From: Plakobranchus ocellatus
Lineage: Eukaryota > Mollusca > Gastropoda > Plakobranchidae
NCBI GenBank assembly: GCA_019648995.1
Contig: BLXT01004508.1
Span: 1,071,603-1,110,395, forward strand
Reading direction: 5' to 3'
Length of the DNA: 38,793 bases
Part shown: positions 11,215 to 23,245 of the stretch, piece by piece
How positions within the stretch are numbered: position 1 is the stretch's first letter
Layout of the letters: each line of letters opens with the position of its first letter
The notes under the pieces: model-generated
Database searches by the model: none
Seen by the model: the letters and a program-made list of their open reading frames with translations, nothing else
What the model was told of the DNA's origin: nothing
Program-made: the position numbers and the translations under genes

Positions 11215-12222
11215 GAAAATGCATATGTTCAAATTTGAACTTGTGACACACTTGTCCTGAGACATACATGTATTTAAATTTATTTTAGTCTAAATAAACA
11301 GATTTTGACGTTTCCAACATAATTAACATGTAACATGTCCACACAAAAAGATTCACCCAACAGAGATATGAAACAAAATACAGTTTGTAGATGAACACGA
11401 TTGAAGACATTCCCATTTTTTTCTTTTTAGAAAGAAAAATGCCTCATTCTTTGAAAAAACAATTTTTTTTTCTTTTTATTTCCAACAGCATTCAGAAACT
11501 GAGCTCAATACTAAAAGTATCAGCTTTGGCTTCATTTCCTTGCAAAGTTTTGTTGCTTATTGAAATACATTTTTCTGAAAGAAAACTTCCATATTACATT
11601 AAAATGAACTAAAATTTAGTCATCAAGGCATTTTCTGAAAAGGATAGGCTTATGACAAGCATTTGGTGAAATTAAACATTGTCAATGTATCCATAATCCA
11701 TTCATTAAAAATTTACATGCAAAAGATTTAATATGACATGGTAATTATAACTATTTAATTATAATCTTAGACTCCCGATGAAATTCTTCATGGAGTAAGA
11801 CTTTTTATTTGCATGACCATGCTTTTTCTTTTATTAATTAAAAAAAACCAAACTCTCCAGTTATTTTTTTCCCAACTACTATAATTAATTGATCAAGCAC
11901 AATCTAGCAAACGCAAGTTTTACAATTAGAAATAAAAGTGACGACTGAAGATGAGGGAGCTGTTTGAAAAAAAAAACAGTGGAAAATAAAGGTAATATTG
12001 ATTAGTGGAGGCAGGGGAAACTGGTGGAATTCGACAAAAATTATGGAAATACCAGATGTATGTGGCAGGGGAAAAAAAAGATAACCTGAACGAATATCCA
12101 AATTTTTTTTTTTACCTTATGCTACTGTACAATATTATTGATCATATTTCAGTTTTTAAAGCAAAATGCTGCAAATATTGGACCACTTTTTCATATCATT
12201 ATTTTTAAATTTATAAATTATT
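11215..12222. other. intergenic, no gene recognised
   Basis: AT-rich non-coding sequence. Short frames at 11391-11612 and 11904-12101 lack motifs. Confidence 0.6.
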
Positions 12223-13118
12223 CAATTATGCTCTGTGAACTCTTTGGCAGGTTCCCAAGGCCTGAAAAGATAACCTTTCCCACTATTGCCATCTTCATCA
12301 ACCAGCTTATAAAAAATCATCCCAGTCATATCATGACAAGGCCAGTGGCAATTTTCATCTCTAAAAAAGAATTACTTGAAAGAATAAAGATAAAAATTTT
12401 ACCAAGCGGTGCCCCTTAGAAAAATGATTTAATGAATAGCCTCTCATGAGGAAAAAAAAATCCCTAACAAAAAAACAACCTGAGGGATTTGTGCCTTGCA
12501 CATTTGTAACAAATTGAAAAGAAATCTGGAAAATTAAGTTGACATAAATAAAGAACAGCTACTGGCTTTTTGGAAAAGCAAAATTTAAATTTAATGAACT
12601 AAACATTTGTACATGTTTTCATATTACAAGACAGATAGAAAACTTAATTCCAAGCCAATAATGTAGAAATTGTACAAGTACAATTATGCTCTGAGAACTG
12701 TTTATCAGGTTCTCAAGACCGTAATAGACAATCTTTTCCACTATTGCCTCAATTTATTTTTGATTGTTCATGCCATTTTCATCTGCCAGCTTAAAAAAGA
12801 TCGTTCCAGACGATCATGACGAGGCAATGGCAATTTTCATCTAAAAAAGAGTTACTTGAAAGAATAAAGATAAAAATTTTCCAAACGGTGCCCCTTGAAA
12901 AAAAGATTTGATGAATAGCCTCTTATGAGGAAAAAATCCTGATAAACAAACAAAAAATCAAACTCAGGTTTGCACGTTTATATAACAAATTGATAACAAA
13001 TCTGGAAAATTCAATTGCCATAAAATAAAGAACAGCAACTGTCATTTTGGAAAAGCAACATTTGAATTTAATGAACAAAGCATGATTTGTAATAATTTTG
13101 CAAGAGATATAGAAAAAC
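12223..13118 (+). repeat. tandem direct duplication, about 458-bp period
   Basis: Unit 1 starts CAATTATGCTCTG at 12223 and unit 2 starts with the same bases at 12681. Shared blocks occur in the same order: CCACTATTGCC, TGGCAATTTTCATCT, TTACTTGAAAGAATAAAGAT, GGTGCCCCTT, ATGAATAGCCTC, ATCTGGAAAATT, AAATAAAGAACAGC and TTTTGGAAAAGCAA. Unit 2 ends near 13118. Neither unit has an open frame shared between copies. The most conserved block is the TTACTTGAAAGAATAAAGAT region. Confidence 0.9.
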
Positions 13119-13205
13119 ATTCAAGATCATGTATTCATTTTCATTGACCCTTAGATGGAAAAATAAATTAATACTGTCTGAAACAAAAACAGAGAATAAT
13201 CTTAA

Positions 13206-13231
13206 CCCCCCCCCCCCCCCAAAAAAAAAAA
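13206..13231. repeat. poly-C followed by poly-A tract
   Basis: Fifteen C followed by eleven A; homopolymer lengths here may be unreliable. Confidence 0.9.
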
Positions 13232-14066
13232 CCCCGAAGTTTTCTTGCTTCAATTGACATAATTAAATTTAAATTCTTACACACATAAACTGTTAGAGGT
13301 TAGATATACATGTAGTTAGTTCAACACAATTATTTTACACAAAAATGAAACAGATCTGCAAAAATTTTTAAGTTGGCGGAAATAAATAGAAAAGTAAATG
13401 ATTATAGTACTAAAGTAATTAGCAAAATAAAAACCATTTTTCTGCATACCGGTATATATGACATCACATTAAACTGTGGAAACTTTTTGCTTTAAGTTTT
13501 GGGTTGTCATGCCACAATGAGAAGTGAATTTGATAACTGAAAAAAAGAATAATTGAAAAAAAAAGTCTACTGTAGAACAGGCATAACTCAACTCAATTTT
13601 TTTCTGTCCCCTACAAAACAATGTCTAATGCTAGTAACAGATCACAGCAAAGTTTTTGGATTTTGTTGCAATCAGTGATCAGCTCAAAGATGCAAGAGAA
13701 TAATTCCTGCAGATATTTGGGCACATTGCTATACTGACCAACATGCTACCAATGCCTTCTTCAAAACAGTTCTATGTCACACATATTTGGTTTTGGTAGT
13801 CTAAAAATATCTAACTTTAAGATATTAAGACATATCCATGTAAAAATGCCAAGATCACTAAAGACACCAAAAAAGGTCTAAAATGCTCATGGATCATAAC
13901 TACTTATAACTTTTTGGTATAGTGAAGTCACATGAACTGAAAAAAAAAATGCAGTTGACACATTGCTTGGTAAAACGTATGTTAAGGGATAAGATTTGTT
14001 TTAGAATAGGTACAACTGAGGAATAAAATACGATAAAATTATAAACCTGTAGGAGGGCACATATTG

Positions 14067-14483
14067 TCATTGTTTTTCGCTTTGTTCCTTCTTTTCTAAT
14101 TTTTCAGCTCTCTTTTGTCTCATCATTTGCTTTTTGTCAAAAATTTTCTGTTGCCTTGATCTTTCTTTATGTTTAAAATATTCAGCTTTGTTTAGCTGCC
14201 AATTCATAGCTTTTAGCATATCAACTTCATCAGGAACAACAACATATCGAATCTGCCGCCCTTTAACAAAGAACTTGCTGTACTGAACTGGGATGCCCTT
14301 AATGGGAGTGAGAGTAACATCCGCCATATTTAGATTCATTGTTGGCTCAGCTGCCACCAGAATGCCTTGAATTTTAACACCATTTCGAATCTCAATAGTG
14401 ATGCGCTTTCGTTCGATGGCCTTTAAGAGGCAAACCATAGAATTGAAGTAAAAATGCTTAGATCTTGCTGAGCTATCCATCAT
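14067..14483 (-). CDS. LSM10: U7 snRNA-associated Sm-like protein LSm10
   Basis: LSm10 replaces an SmD protein in the heptameric ring of the U7 snRNP, which processes the 3' ends of replication-dependent histone pre-mRNAs in the nucleus. The 138-residue single-exon product has an Sm fold: Sm1 from about residue 19 (LLKAIERKRITIEIRNG...GILVAAEPTMNLNM, with the hallmark MN-N in place of the usual Sm1 aspartate-containing motif) and Sm2 FFVKGRQIRYVVVPDEVD (about 90-107), closely like the FVTGRNVRYVHIPDDV of vertebrate LSm10. The lysine/glutamate-rich tail (about 117-138) is longer and more charged than in the human protein (123 residues). The start is the first of two adjacent ATGs, and an in-frame TGA lies ten codons upstream at 14511-14513. 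SYF2 diverges from it on the plus strand. Confidence 0.9.
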   Translation of the reverse strand: MMDSSARSKHFYFNSMVCLLKAIERKRITIEIRNGVKIQGILVAAEPTMNLNMADVTLTPIKGIPVQYSKFFVKGRQIRYVVVPDEVDMLKAMNWQLNKAEYFKHKERSRQQKIFDKKQMMRQKRAEKLEKKEQSEKQ

Positions 14484-14493
14484 ATATTTATGA

Positions 14494-14599
14494 CATTTAG
14501 TCAGTTCATATCAGTCTTGATTGGGGCAGGATCTACCTATCCATTGAATATTTCATACATTAAGTGAGTTTATATCAGTCCTTGTTGGGGCAGAAATCT
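14494..14599. repeat. direct duplication just upstream of LSM10
   Basis: Units of about 40 bp at 14494-14533 and 14558-14599 share CATT-AGT-AGTT-ATATCAGTC followed by TTGGGGCAG, with an offset of about 64 bp. They lie in the probable 5' leader or promoter of LSM10. Read on the LSM10 strand they contain CTGAC/CTCAC, so they could equally be leader intron sequence. Confidence 0.75.
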
Positions 14600-16256
14600 G
14601 AAAAGAAAAAAAGCAGTTTGACACTGACAGAATGAGCTGGATAAAAGTGAAAATATTATGAATATCAAACCACCACTCCTTATGGAACCTACAGTTCAAA
14701 TTTTTATATCCTACTCACTCAGTCATGAAAAATAGTGTCCTTGCATGCAACAGCCATAATTTTCCTTTGCAAAAAAAAAAACAAAACCAAAAAACCTCAG
14801 CCTTGACAAACTATTGAGATGAAATCCACTGTAAGCTACAAGAAGGACCAAGCCCTCTGTTTTAGCAGATTCAAACTAAAAAAAAAAATATTAAAAAGAG
14901 TGGTAATAATCAACTTGGGGCTCACTACTACCTAATCTTTCCAAGATTGCTTTTTGAAAATGAGATAAAAATCCAGTGTTGCACTCAAAATTCAGCCTAT
15001 GAGAAATTGATTTGCAAAATTTCTTGGCCTCAGCCCTGTCAATACAACATGTGCAATGGAATTTTTAAATTAATTATATATAAGACCGTAAACAAATTAA
15101 AATATGATTTAGTGGTCCTGTTACAAATTTAAGTTATATATGAATAATTGCTGTGGTTAACATAACCTTCCTTTTATTATATCAGCATAATTAATTGATC
15201 CCTAAGCAATTTACCAAAGATCTGTGTGAGCTAATAATGTAAAGCTGTTCCTGCTGATCCTGGGCAGTCAGCATGAGATTGCTGAAAACCTTTGTATAGG
15301 AGGAAATTTGAATTTAATCGAAAAGATTGCCATATATATTACATAATATTAATAACAAACTGAAGCACTATATATTATATAATATAGGTAACGAAAGAAG
15401 ACAAATTTAGTCACCTAATTCTGAAGTTAATAAAAAAATATCGAAGAAAAATACTTTTGTTCAAAAGCATGGGCCAGATGTTTTATAATCTATTAAAAAA
15501 AAATTGAACAATCAGTACATTAACATTATCAAAGAATTTTAGTTGTTCACCTCCGATTCAAGAATAAATTTTGAAAAATAAGTCTTTACGACGAGTGATG
15601 CAAAAAAAAAAATTGTGTTCGTTTTCAAATTTGTGTGGTTTGAAATCATGCTATGCAGCAGTCTAACATCCATTGATTTTCTTTTCTTGTGTGCATATTT
15701 GGAAGTCTTACCTTCAAATGTAATAATATTAATTGATCTAGATGAACTTCCTAACTTCAGTAAACTGTATTCCAGTAATATTAAAAATATTTATCTTGCT
15801 GCGTAGTGAGTTTACCTCTCATTCTTATTGTGGTCTTTGACAGGGCTGCCTAAGGGATGGCTCAGTGCATGTGTTGAGAAACTCAGAAAAAGACTGATGG
15901 GCTCCTATGTCTTATCTAGTCTCGAAGTCTGACAAAATTGATATGAGATTGAGACTTTCGAAGTGAGAACTTAAAATCTGAAGTTTAATAGGCTTAGCAC
16001 TAAGTTTGTGTACAGTGAATGTTCATAATGTTTGGATCGAAAATTTTAGTATCCCCATAAATTAGAAGAGTTCTCTATATATCGATAAGCTACGATAAAT
16101 TTCTGAGCGATATTATTCTTTTCACATTATGAAACTCACAGTCAAGCTGAGACGATACTTTTTACTAACCCCAAACGTAAAATTCACTTAGATTTTGTGG
16201 CTTTACAATGGGAGACTAGCAAACCCATTCACTTCTGATTTAAATCCCCAATCATT
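14600..16256. other. region upstream of LSM10, no gene recognised
   Basis: Presumably holds the LSM10 promoter and possibly the SYF2 first exon. Open frames at 14947-15132 and 15615-15806 show no motif. AT-only stretches occur near 15335-15390. Confidence 0.5.
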
Positions 16257-16342
16257 TTCTAGATCTAAAGCTAATATATCTAGATCTACATTTTTAGATC
16301 TAGATAGAATCGATTAGATAAATCTAGATCTAGATCAAGGAA
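16257..16342. repeat. TAGATC/TCTAGA-rich low-complexity tract
   Basis: Repeated overlapping TCTAGATC and AGATCTAGA words, palindromic in nature, with a smaller patch at about 16458-16475. Probably a degenerate simple repeat. Confidence 0.8.
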
Positions 16343-16488
16343 AAAAACCCCTAAGTCTAGATTCAAGATTCAATTTCAAGATCCTTATTCAATAGATCCA
16401 GGAATTGACGTCAAAGTGTAGCCTTTACAATTCTAATTTAGAATCCTGTTAGATAAGTTCTAGATCTAGATCTACCTCTGTTCTTGAG

Positions 16489-16830
16489 TTCATGAAAGAT
16501 GACATCAAAAGTAAGTTCATCCCGTTCATGTATTTAATTAGAATTTTAAACAGTTTGTAGTCTAGACCTTGCACATTTATATCTTCTTCAGGTGCCTTGT
16601 CTGGAACAGACATTGGCGTCATGTTCCTCCACTCAAACATATTCTCAGTTAACATTTTAATTATTAAGTTGTTGTTGCTACCCTTGCCATTGCCCATGAC
16701 CTAAGACTTTCAATCAAAGTTTTTCTCTGTCTACCTTGACATCAGTTCAAAAGTAAGTTCATCCCGTTCATGAGTTCAATCAAGTTTTGAAGAGCTTGCA
16801 CACATATCTTCTTTCAATAAAAGTTATTCT
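16489..16830 (+). repeat. direct duplication, two ~95-bp units offset by 242 bp
   Basis: Copies at about 16489-16595 and 16735-16830 share an identical 25-bp block (16506-16530 and 16748-16772) containing AAGTAAGTTCATCCCG, then CTTGCACA and ATATCTTCTT. A minus-strand open frame at 16449-16697 overlaps the first copy. It has no recognisable domain and is not shared intact by the second copy, so I do not call it a gene. Confidence 0.8.
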
Positions 16831-18173
16831 CAGTCTATCTCTATGATGCGAGTGCCTTCAATCTTTCCAGTGATTGCTTAGTGTCTAAACCCTTGTGTCA
16901 GTAAATACGGCCTAAAACTGTAGCTGTCTCTGTATTATGGTTTTAACCAGTTATAGCTCAATATTAGCCTCAATTCATTCATCTAAAAAAACACACCTCT
17001 GCAACTTCTATTTTTTTCTCTGTTTCCTTGTTTATTTTCACACACCTATTATAAACAAGGCCGCAGCAACATATTGTTTTGGGTTCACAGGATTCCCCTG
17101 TTCAGAAAATTCCATATATGTGCACAATACCATTTGAGTCTGAGAAAATGGTAACATAATAAAACAGCACAAAATTTAAGCGGTGGTCACAATTTTTTTG
17201 ATCTTTGGAAAGTTTTATGCCTGTACCTCATTGCCCAGTATTCGCATTTTGGGTAATGATGCATTAGGGGGCCTACTAGTCTACAGTGACTAATTTTGCA
17301 ACAATCTTGTTTGGATGGTGGAAAGACTTTCAATCATGCACACATAGTTATTCTCATTATATATAAAATTATGATGAAATCAAGGCAATTTTAGTCAATT
17401 GTTGACAGTTTGAACACTTTTACCAACAATTATGAACAATTAGAAATAATTTTGTCCAAAAACAACATCTTCAAAATATTTTGGAAAAAATGATCTCCAT
17501 TCTATACTCGCAGAATAAACATTGCTGTGACTCGTAAAAGATAAAAAGATATATAAAAGAATGTGTTACAAGACTTACTGAAACCTATTTTAAAGTCTAT
17601 GACTGCTATGAGGCCGAATTCACTCTCTTTTTAAAAACCCGCAAAGGATCTTATTTATAAATCATATTTGACCGTGGCACAAGGTGTAAATCACAATGAA
17701 TACATAGATAGCATTAGAAGTTACACCGTCCCTGCAAATTTAAAAATATGGATCCAGGTCAAAATATCCTTTTCTGGGCAGTGCATTTTTCTTAAAGCTA
17801 CATCAGCAGTCAAGTGGTCAAAGAATCCTCAAAATCTCTAAATTCTACATGATGTTTAAGAGCTTTTTAGTGAGTGCTTAGTGAAAGTGATATGCAATTA
17901 TATAATTTTCAGCTGTATTCAAGCTTTTAAGGCTGTTTTAAATTTGAGATTGTTAGAATTTCATTCAAGATAAACTTAAGAGAAGAAATTTGAAAGATAT
18001 TAATTTTATGTATTTGTGAGACTTCTGAAAAGCTATTCGTTTTTAATTTGTGTTAATGTAATAATTTTTAAGAACAGAAAAATTTATGCCATAATTTGCA
18101 CCCGTCTGATATCAACTATAGATAATTTTTGCTTTTTTTGATCCTTTTGAGTTGATTTTCACATCTGTTTTAG
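16831..18173. other. non-coding, probable first intron of SYF2
   Basis: No recognisable coding segment. It must contain, or lie downstream of, the short first coding exon of SYF2. Confidence 0.5.
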
Positions 18174-21100
18174 GGAGAGGCTTCTTCATCCCAATTGTCA
18201 TCAGCATCAGGAAGCAAATCAGCCAGCAAGTTTGCTCGTATGAATCGTTTACGAGAGCTGGAGATGAAAATGGTGGGCTCGTTAAGTTCAAATTTTGTGA
18301 ACATGAATTTGTATAGATAATTATAATAAAGTAAAAGTATTTAGGCAACTTTAGAAATTCAGTTTGTTGTGTGAAATGTTTTTTGTATGTAATGAAAAGA
18401 TATACTTATTTTCTTATTTTACTTGTGAAAATTTTTTTCTTCTGCTGAATGGAGGAAGTGGCTATAGAACAATAGCTATTTAATGAGAAAAGATTTTGAA
18501 AATACATTGTATTGTTTCTTTTGGCACCCTATATATCATCCCCGTTAGAATCAGGCATCCTTGAATATCAACTGTGGCCAGTTTTTATCGAATGCTATGA
18601 AAGAATTTAGAACTTTAATATAAAGTATGATTTATCAAAACATGTCAACTGAGGTTATTGGGTACCAATGCCTTAGAGGATAGTTCTGCAAAGTGATATT
18701 TCATTTTTTTCATGCACATTTGTCTTTTTAATTATTAAATTTATACTATAGGTTACAAACTACTTTTATAGTTGCTAACAGTTTAACTTATACATGCAGC
18801 ATTACTTTTCTTTTTGTTGTTCTTGTTTTTTTGGAAGAATTAAAGGAGACATTTTTTCTTGTATCAGAATGAAGCTAGAAAAATGAACCATGCAGAGGTT
18901 GTGGCAGAGGATGAAAGAAAGAAAAGGCCACAAAATTTTGAGGCCAAACGCAAAAGATTGGAGTGGGAACAGGAGGAGGAAGACAAGAAGAAGGTGAAGA
19001 CTTGTTATTCTCTTTTAGTAACAATAAGACACATGAAATTTATTTAAAAATTGTAAGAGATAAAAACATCAAAGACATACTAGCCAAGAAAAGAAAAATT
19101 GTTGTGAAGAGTTGCATGAAAAAAGGCAAGGAATATAAAGTTTTAAAAAATGATGTATGTAAGAAGATGATGTTATAGAAGAAAAAAAATGCATCTGGAT
19201 ACACCAAACTTCTCAATATGAATTAATTGATACTAATCACAAGCCAGCCATTTTCCATTTCCGACAAAATTTGTACTGTAACCTTCTTTTTTTTTTTTTA
19301 ATGGGCTGGTATTTGATTTCATATTTTGATGGTTTATTGCTTGAGGTAATAATTTCTTTTTGCAAACGCTCTTCCAAAAATTGCCATGGTTAATTATGTT
19401 TTGAAAAACACATTTGTAAATCTCTCTTTGGAAGGAATGTTTGGAACGAGGAGAGAGCTATGACAGAATGAAGGTAATGACTATAGGGGCAGATGAGGCT
19501 GAGCGTTGGGAAAAGAAAAAGAGAAAGAAGAACCCAGACCTGGGATTTGCTGGTGAGAAACTAATTTTTCTTAGAGAACATTTTCTTTATATTTTACTTT
19601 CTTTTTATATGTGTAATGTATCGGAAAATGAGATATTTTATCCCCACCCCCCAAAAAAAAGACAAAGCCAAAAAAACCATATCATATTAATACAAGTTTT
19701 ATGCTTCCTGAAGAGCGGTAACCATAGATTTTTAAGTTGTATGATGCACTACAAAACTCCCATTAATCATTGTGAAAGGAAAAGGATATGAAATATGTAG
19801 AATTATGACAAATGTACATATATTTTTTGCACTTGTTCCTGCCATAATGCATCTCATTTTGTGATAGTATAACACATATCTTGAGGGAAGTCTTTTATAA
19901 GTGAGATGTTGCAAATCTGTTATCAGCATTCATAGCTCAAAGAATAGACTTGCAGGTTATATCAGTGATCATAAATTTCAATATGCATTTTGTGATTCAT
20001 TTTGTGTTCTCGAGACATAATACTTTAGCAAAAACTTTTTGTTTTGTATTGGCATCTCAATGTTGGAAAAGAATTTATTTTTACACAAAAGTTTAAGATT
20101 TTCTTGTATTATGCGTCTTTTCTTTCATTGTGTAATTAGTAATGTTGCAGAAAGTGTAAGTATGTACGATTTATATCCTCCACCTCCAGACTATGAGCAA
20201 GCCACATTTCGTCAGTACAGCCATCTCACAAAGCAAATCAAACCCGATACCCAAGAAGTGTCAAGACAAAAAGAGCAGTTGTAAGTCTACCAATGTTTTA
20301 ATTTTTTATGCTTAAAGCACCTACAAGATTTTCAAAAGAATATTTGACAAGTTTCATAGAAATCAGTAATGACCTAGATTTATAGGCACCTGGTATAGAT
20401 ATTCATTAAACTTAAAGAGCTGCTATTTCATCGTCAAAAAGCTTAACGTGTTGACTATTTAGAATTTATTTATTAATTTATTTTTGCTATCACACTATGC
20501 GTCATGCGTAAGAAATTGTAACAAATATTTGATCTAATTAAAATCCATTGAACTACCAATTTAGAAATGAAAAGAAGAAAATAAAATTAAGAAAAAAAAA
20601 ACTTTTCATAGTAACCATATTAGCATCATTATAGCATTCTGGTGAATTTCATGTTCTGTCAAAAACATCTGCATTATTCTTATCAAGAGAAACATGTAAC
20701 ATTTTACAAACCAATTAAATCTGTCTTGTCAGTACTTTGAAAACTCAATAAAATCTGTGAGAATGAGTTTTTTTTTTTTTTAACATAACGAAACATAAAA
20801 TGATTAGTCTAGATGTGTGGTAACCTCTAGATGTGCTCTAGGTTGCAAGAAAACTCAGATATCCTGGAATTCTCAGTGATCCAAAAAGTTCTCGTTAAAC
20901 TTTTTAGATGATATGCTGGAGACTTTAATATTGATAATAGAAGTGCCTTACAAGATGGGTCTATTCTAGTTTAAATCACTGTTGTATCTTTGCCCGATCA
21001 CAACCATTTGAAATGGAGGCCAGTTTGCCAGCCTCCATACATTTTTGCATGCCATTTATGACAGTAAAAACGCAAAAATAGACCTCTTTGAAATCCCTCA

Positions 21101-22680
21101 ATTGTTATTTCTCCTCCACCTTATCCATTTTTTAAAGCAAGCCCTAGAATTTCTATAATGTTGGTGAATTTGTCTTTCATTATATTTCAATATTTCTCAT
21201 CTTTTTCATAAAGGAAGACAGGGTGTAAATAAAATACAATATCTTATGTGCTCCTTTTATTGTAAAATCTTAGCCTATTGGCTACATCTTTTCTTGGTTA
21301 ATGATCTGTCACTCTTCACTTCCCTCAACATTTCCCGATTCGATTTCTTTACATTCCATGGGGTCCTAGCATTCATCTTAAAAATGACATCTCCATTGCT
21401 TTCAATGTCTTTTAAAAGGTTATATAAAATTTAAAACAAAAAAATTAAAAAGATAATGCTTTGAAAGCTCACTTCACTGCACTTGCTTACACTCACACGT
21501 GTCTTACCTAGATACCTGATCCTGTCTTAGGGAAAATGTAGCTGATGAGAAGTGGCAGCAAAGAAACTTAAATCTCAAATAACTGGGCTTTGACATATTT
21601 TGTAGGTTCTAATATTGTATAAACGATAGTGAAAGTAATGTTTCACTCAATGATAAAAAGATTCTCTTGATTCTTTTGAGTCTGTTCCACATAAAAGATT
21701 TGTCTTTTTCTTCGTTATATTTATGCTACAATAACAATTAACTGTACACTTGTAAGTTGGTCTGTTGAGACATAGTTTGCTCTTAAACTGTATGATATTT
21801 AGATTGTACATTAATTTTATCCTCATTCTTCTACAATTCATGTATTAAATAATATTATCCTGCTTACACAGAGGAGAAGACTTTTATGCTACTGCTGACA
21901 CACTGGGACTTCATCAACGCAAAGACTCTGACGAGGCCATAGATCGAATGGTTGGAGATCTTGAAAAGCAGTAAGTGAAAAAAAAATTTTTTTTTTATTG
22001 GCAGAGAATTTTATATAGCTTTTGTAAGAAAACGTATTCAAATCCATGAACTATAACTGTTCCTATGTGACTCATTTGTCACAATGTAGTAAGGCACAAT
22101 TGGTTAGATTCATGATAGAATGTCCAGATATGAAGCAACAAACTGAATATTATACTCAAAATGATTTTAACCCTCAAACAATATGACACACATTTTTTTT
22201 TTCCTTTAACAAAATAAAAAAAAAAAAATACTGGCAGCTAACCCATAGAGAAAAAATTTAAAAGTGAAAAAAAGGAATGATCTATATATGCTGCTTGATA
22301 CATTTAAACAGTTTGCTCCTTTGATATGCATCTCATACTCCTCCAGCCCTTTTTGTGGCCTTTTTCTGCAAAGAGGGTTAAGTTATACAAGTTTACAAAT
22401 TAGAATGTGTCATTTCTTTATGAACTGAGTTAGTAGACCTACCGTACTGAATATTTGCTTGTATAAAAAGTTTGAATCGGTAACCTACATGTCTTTCTAT
22501 GTTTATTTTAATAGGATTGAAAAGAGATCCAAATACAGTCGTCGCAGAACTTTTGATGAAGAGGCTGACGTTGACTACATCAATGAACGCAACGCTAAAT
22601 TCAACCAGAAACTAGAGAGGTTCTATGGCAAATACACTGCTGAAATCAAACAAAATCTAGAGAGGGGTACCGCAGTGTAG
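18174..22680 (+). CDS. SYF2: pre-mRNA-splicing factor SYF2 (6 of probably 7 coding exons)
   Basis: SYF2 is a nuclear component of the Prp19-associated/activated spliceosome, linked with the XAB2/Syf1 and Clf1/CRNKL1 scaffold. Exons are 18174-18272, 18868-18993, 19435-19552, 20190-20280, 21872-21970 and 22515-22680 (stop TAG 22678-22680), all with AG/GT borders and matching phases, giving 232 residues. The match to human SYF2 (243 aa) is strong: [72 protein letters not shown] and the near-identical C-terminal [34 protein letters not shown] region. The first visible exon opens in phase 0 with a Ser-rich segment, so about ten N-terminal residues including the start Met come from an unplaced upstream exon. 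The fourth intron carries a possible MITE. Confidence 0.96.
21013..21038. repeat. short inverted repeat in a SYF2 intron
   Basis: ATGGAGGC and GCCTCCAT form 8-bp arms around a 10-base loop. It is too short for a confident RNA hairpin gene; no function is claimed. Confidence 0.6.
22167..22381. mobile_element. possible short TTAA-flanked MITE in a SYF2 intron or flank
   Basis: TTAACCCTC at 22167 and GAGGGTTAA ending at 22381 form a 9-bp inverted end with TTAA on both sides. The inner bases do not match between ends and the inverted repeat is short, so chance is a real alternative. It lies between the last two SYF2 coding exons. Confidence 0.3.
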
Positions 22681-22831
22681 ACATGCTAACACTCATTAGT
22701 GAACGAGGACAGCAATGGAGCACAGTCACAGATTTTTGCCTGAAGATGACTAAAGTAGAGCCCCCCCCAAAAAATTATTAGTGTAGATTGATTGCTGTTT
22801 AAGTAAATATTTAAGTTTTATCTTATAAATC

Positions 22832-22837
22832 ATTAAA
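22832..22837 (+). promoter_or_regulatory. candidate polyadenylation signal (ATTAAA) of SYF2
   Basis: The common variant hexamer ATTAAA occurs 150 bases after the SYF2 stop on the same strand. Position is the only support. Confidence 0.35.
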
Positions 22838-23245
22838 CTGAGGTTTCATTGTTAGATGGAGAAAATATGTTGATATATCAATAACTGTGTCTCAGGTGAA
22901 AGAGAGATTTTCAAGTTGTGGGCAGAAGAGAAGTTAGGAAAGCTAGGTGATTTTAAGCAAAAGTTCAGAATGTAAATGTGGAGTCCAGCTGAAATCGATA
23001 TGTTTTAAAGCAAAATTTTCATAAATCTTAAAATTTCTGTTCCAAAATGCTCTGAGCTGTGCTGGGTGCTCTCTAGGATGCAAGAAACATATTTTTTCCT
23101 TAATTTTTGTTTCTGCAGGACATCCATTTTATGATTTACTGCAGTGTTTTTTGTCAATGTCACTCTCTGCAAACCTCTTGTGAATCTATTGCCACGCTTC
23201 ATAAGCAGGTTTAGCCTCACTTTAAAACCTTCATTGTAGCCTTTT

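Noticed and set aside
16449-16697. 82-residue minus-strand frame with Glu/Asp and Met-rich sequence
   Set aside because: It falls in a duplicated segment, its frame is not maintained in the second copy, and no domain is recognisable.
17849-17869. Possible SYF2 first coding exon (ATG ATG ... followed by GTGAGT, phase 0)
   Set aside because: Phase fits, but the seven residues (MMFKSFL) resemble no SYF2 N-terminus and many such chance ATG-donor pairs exist.
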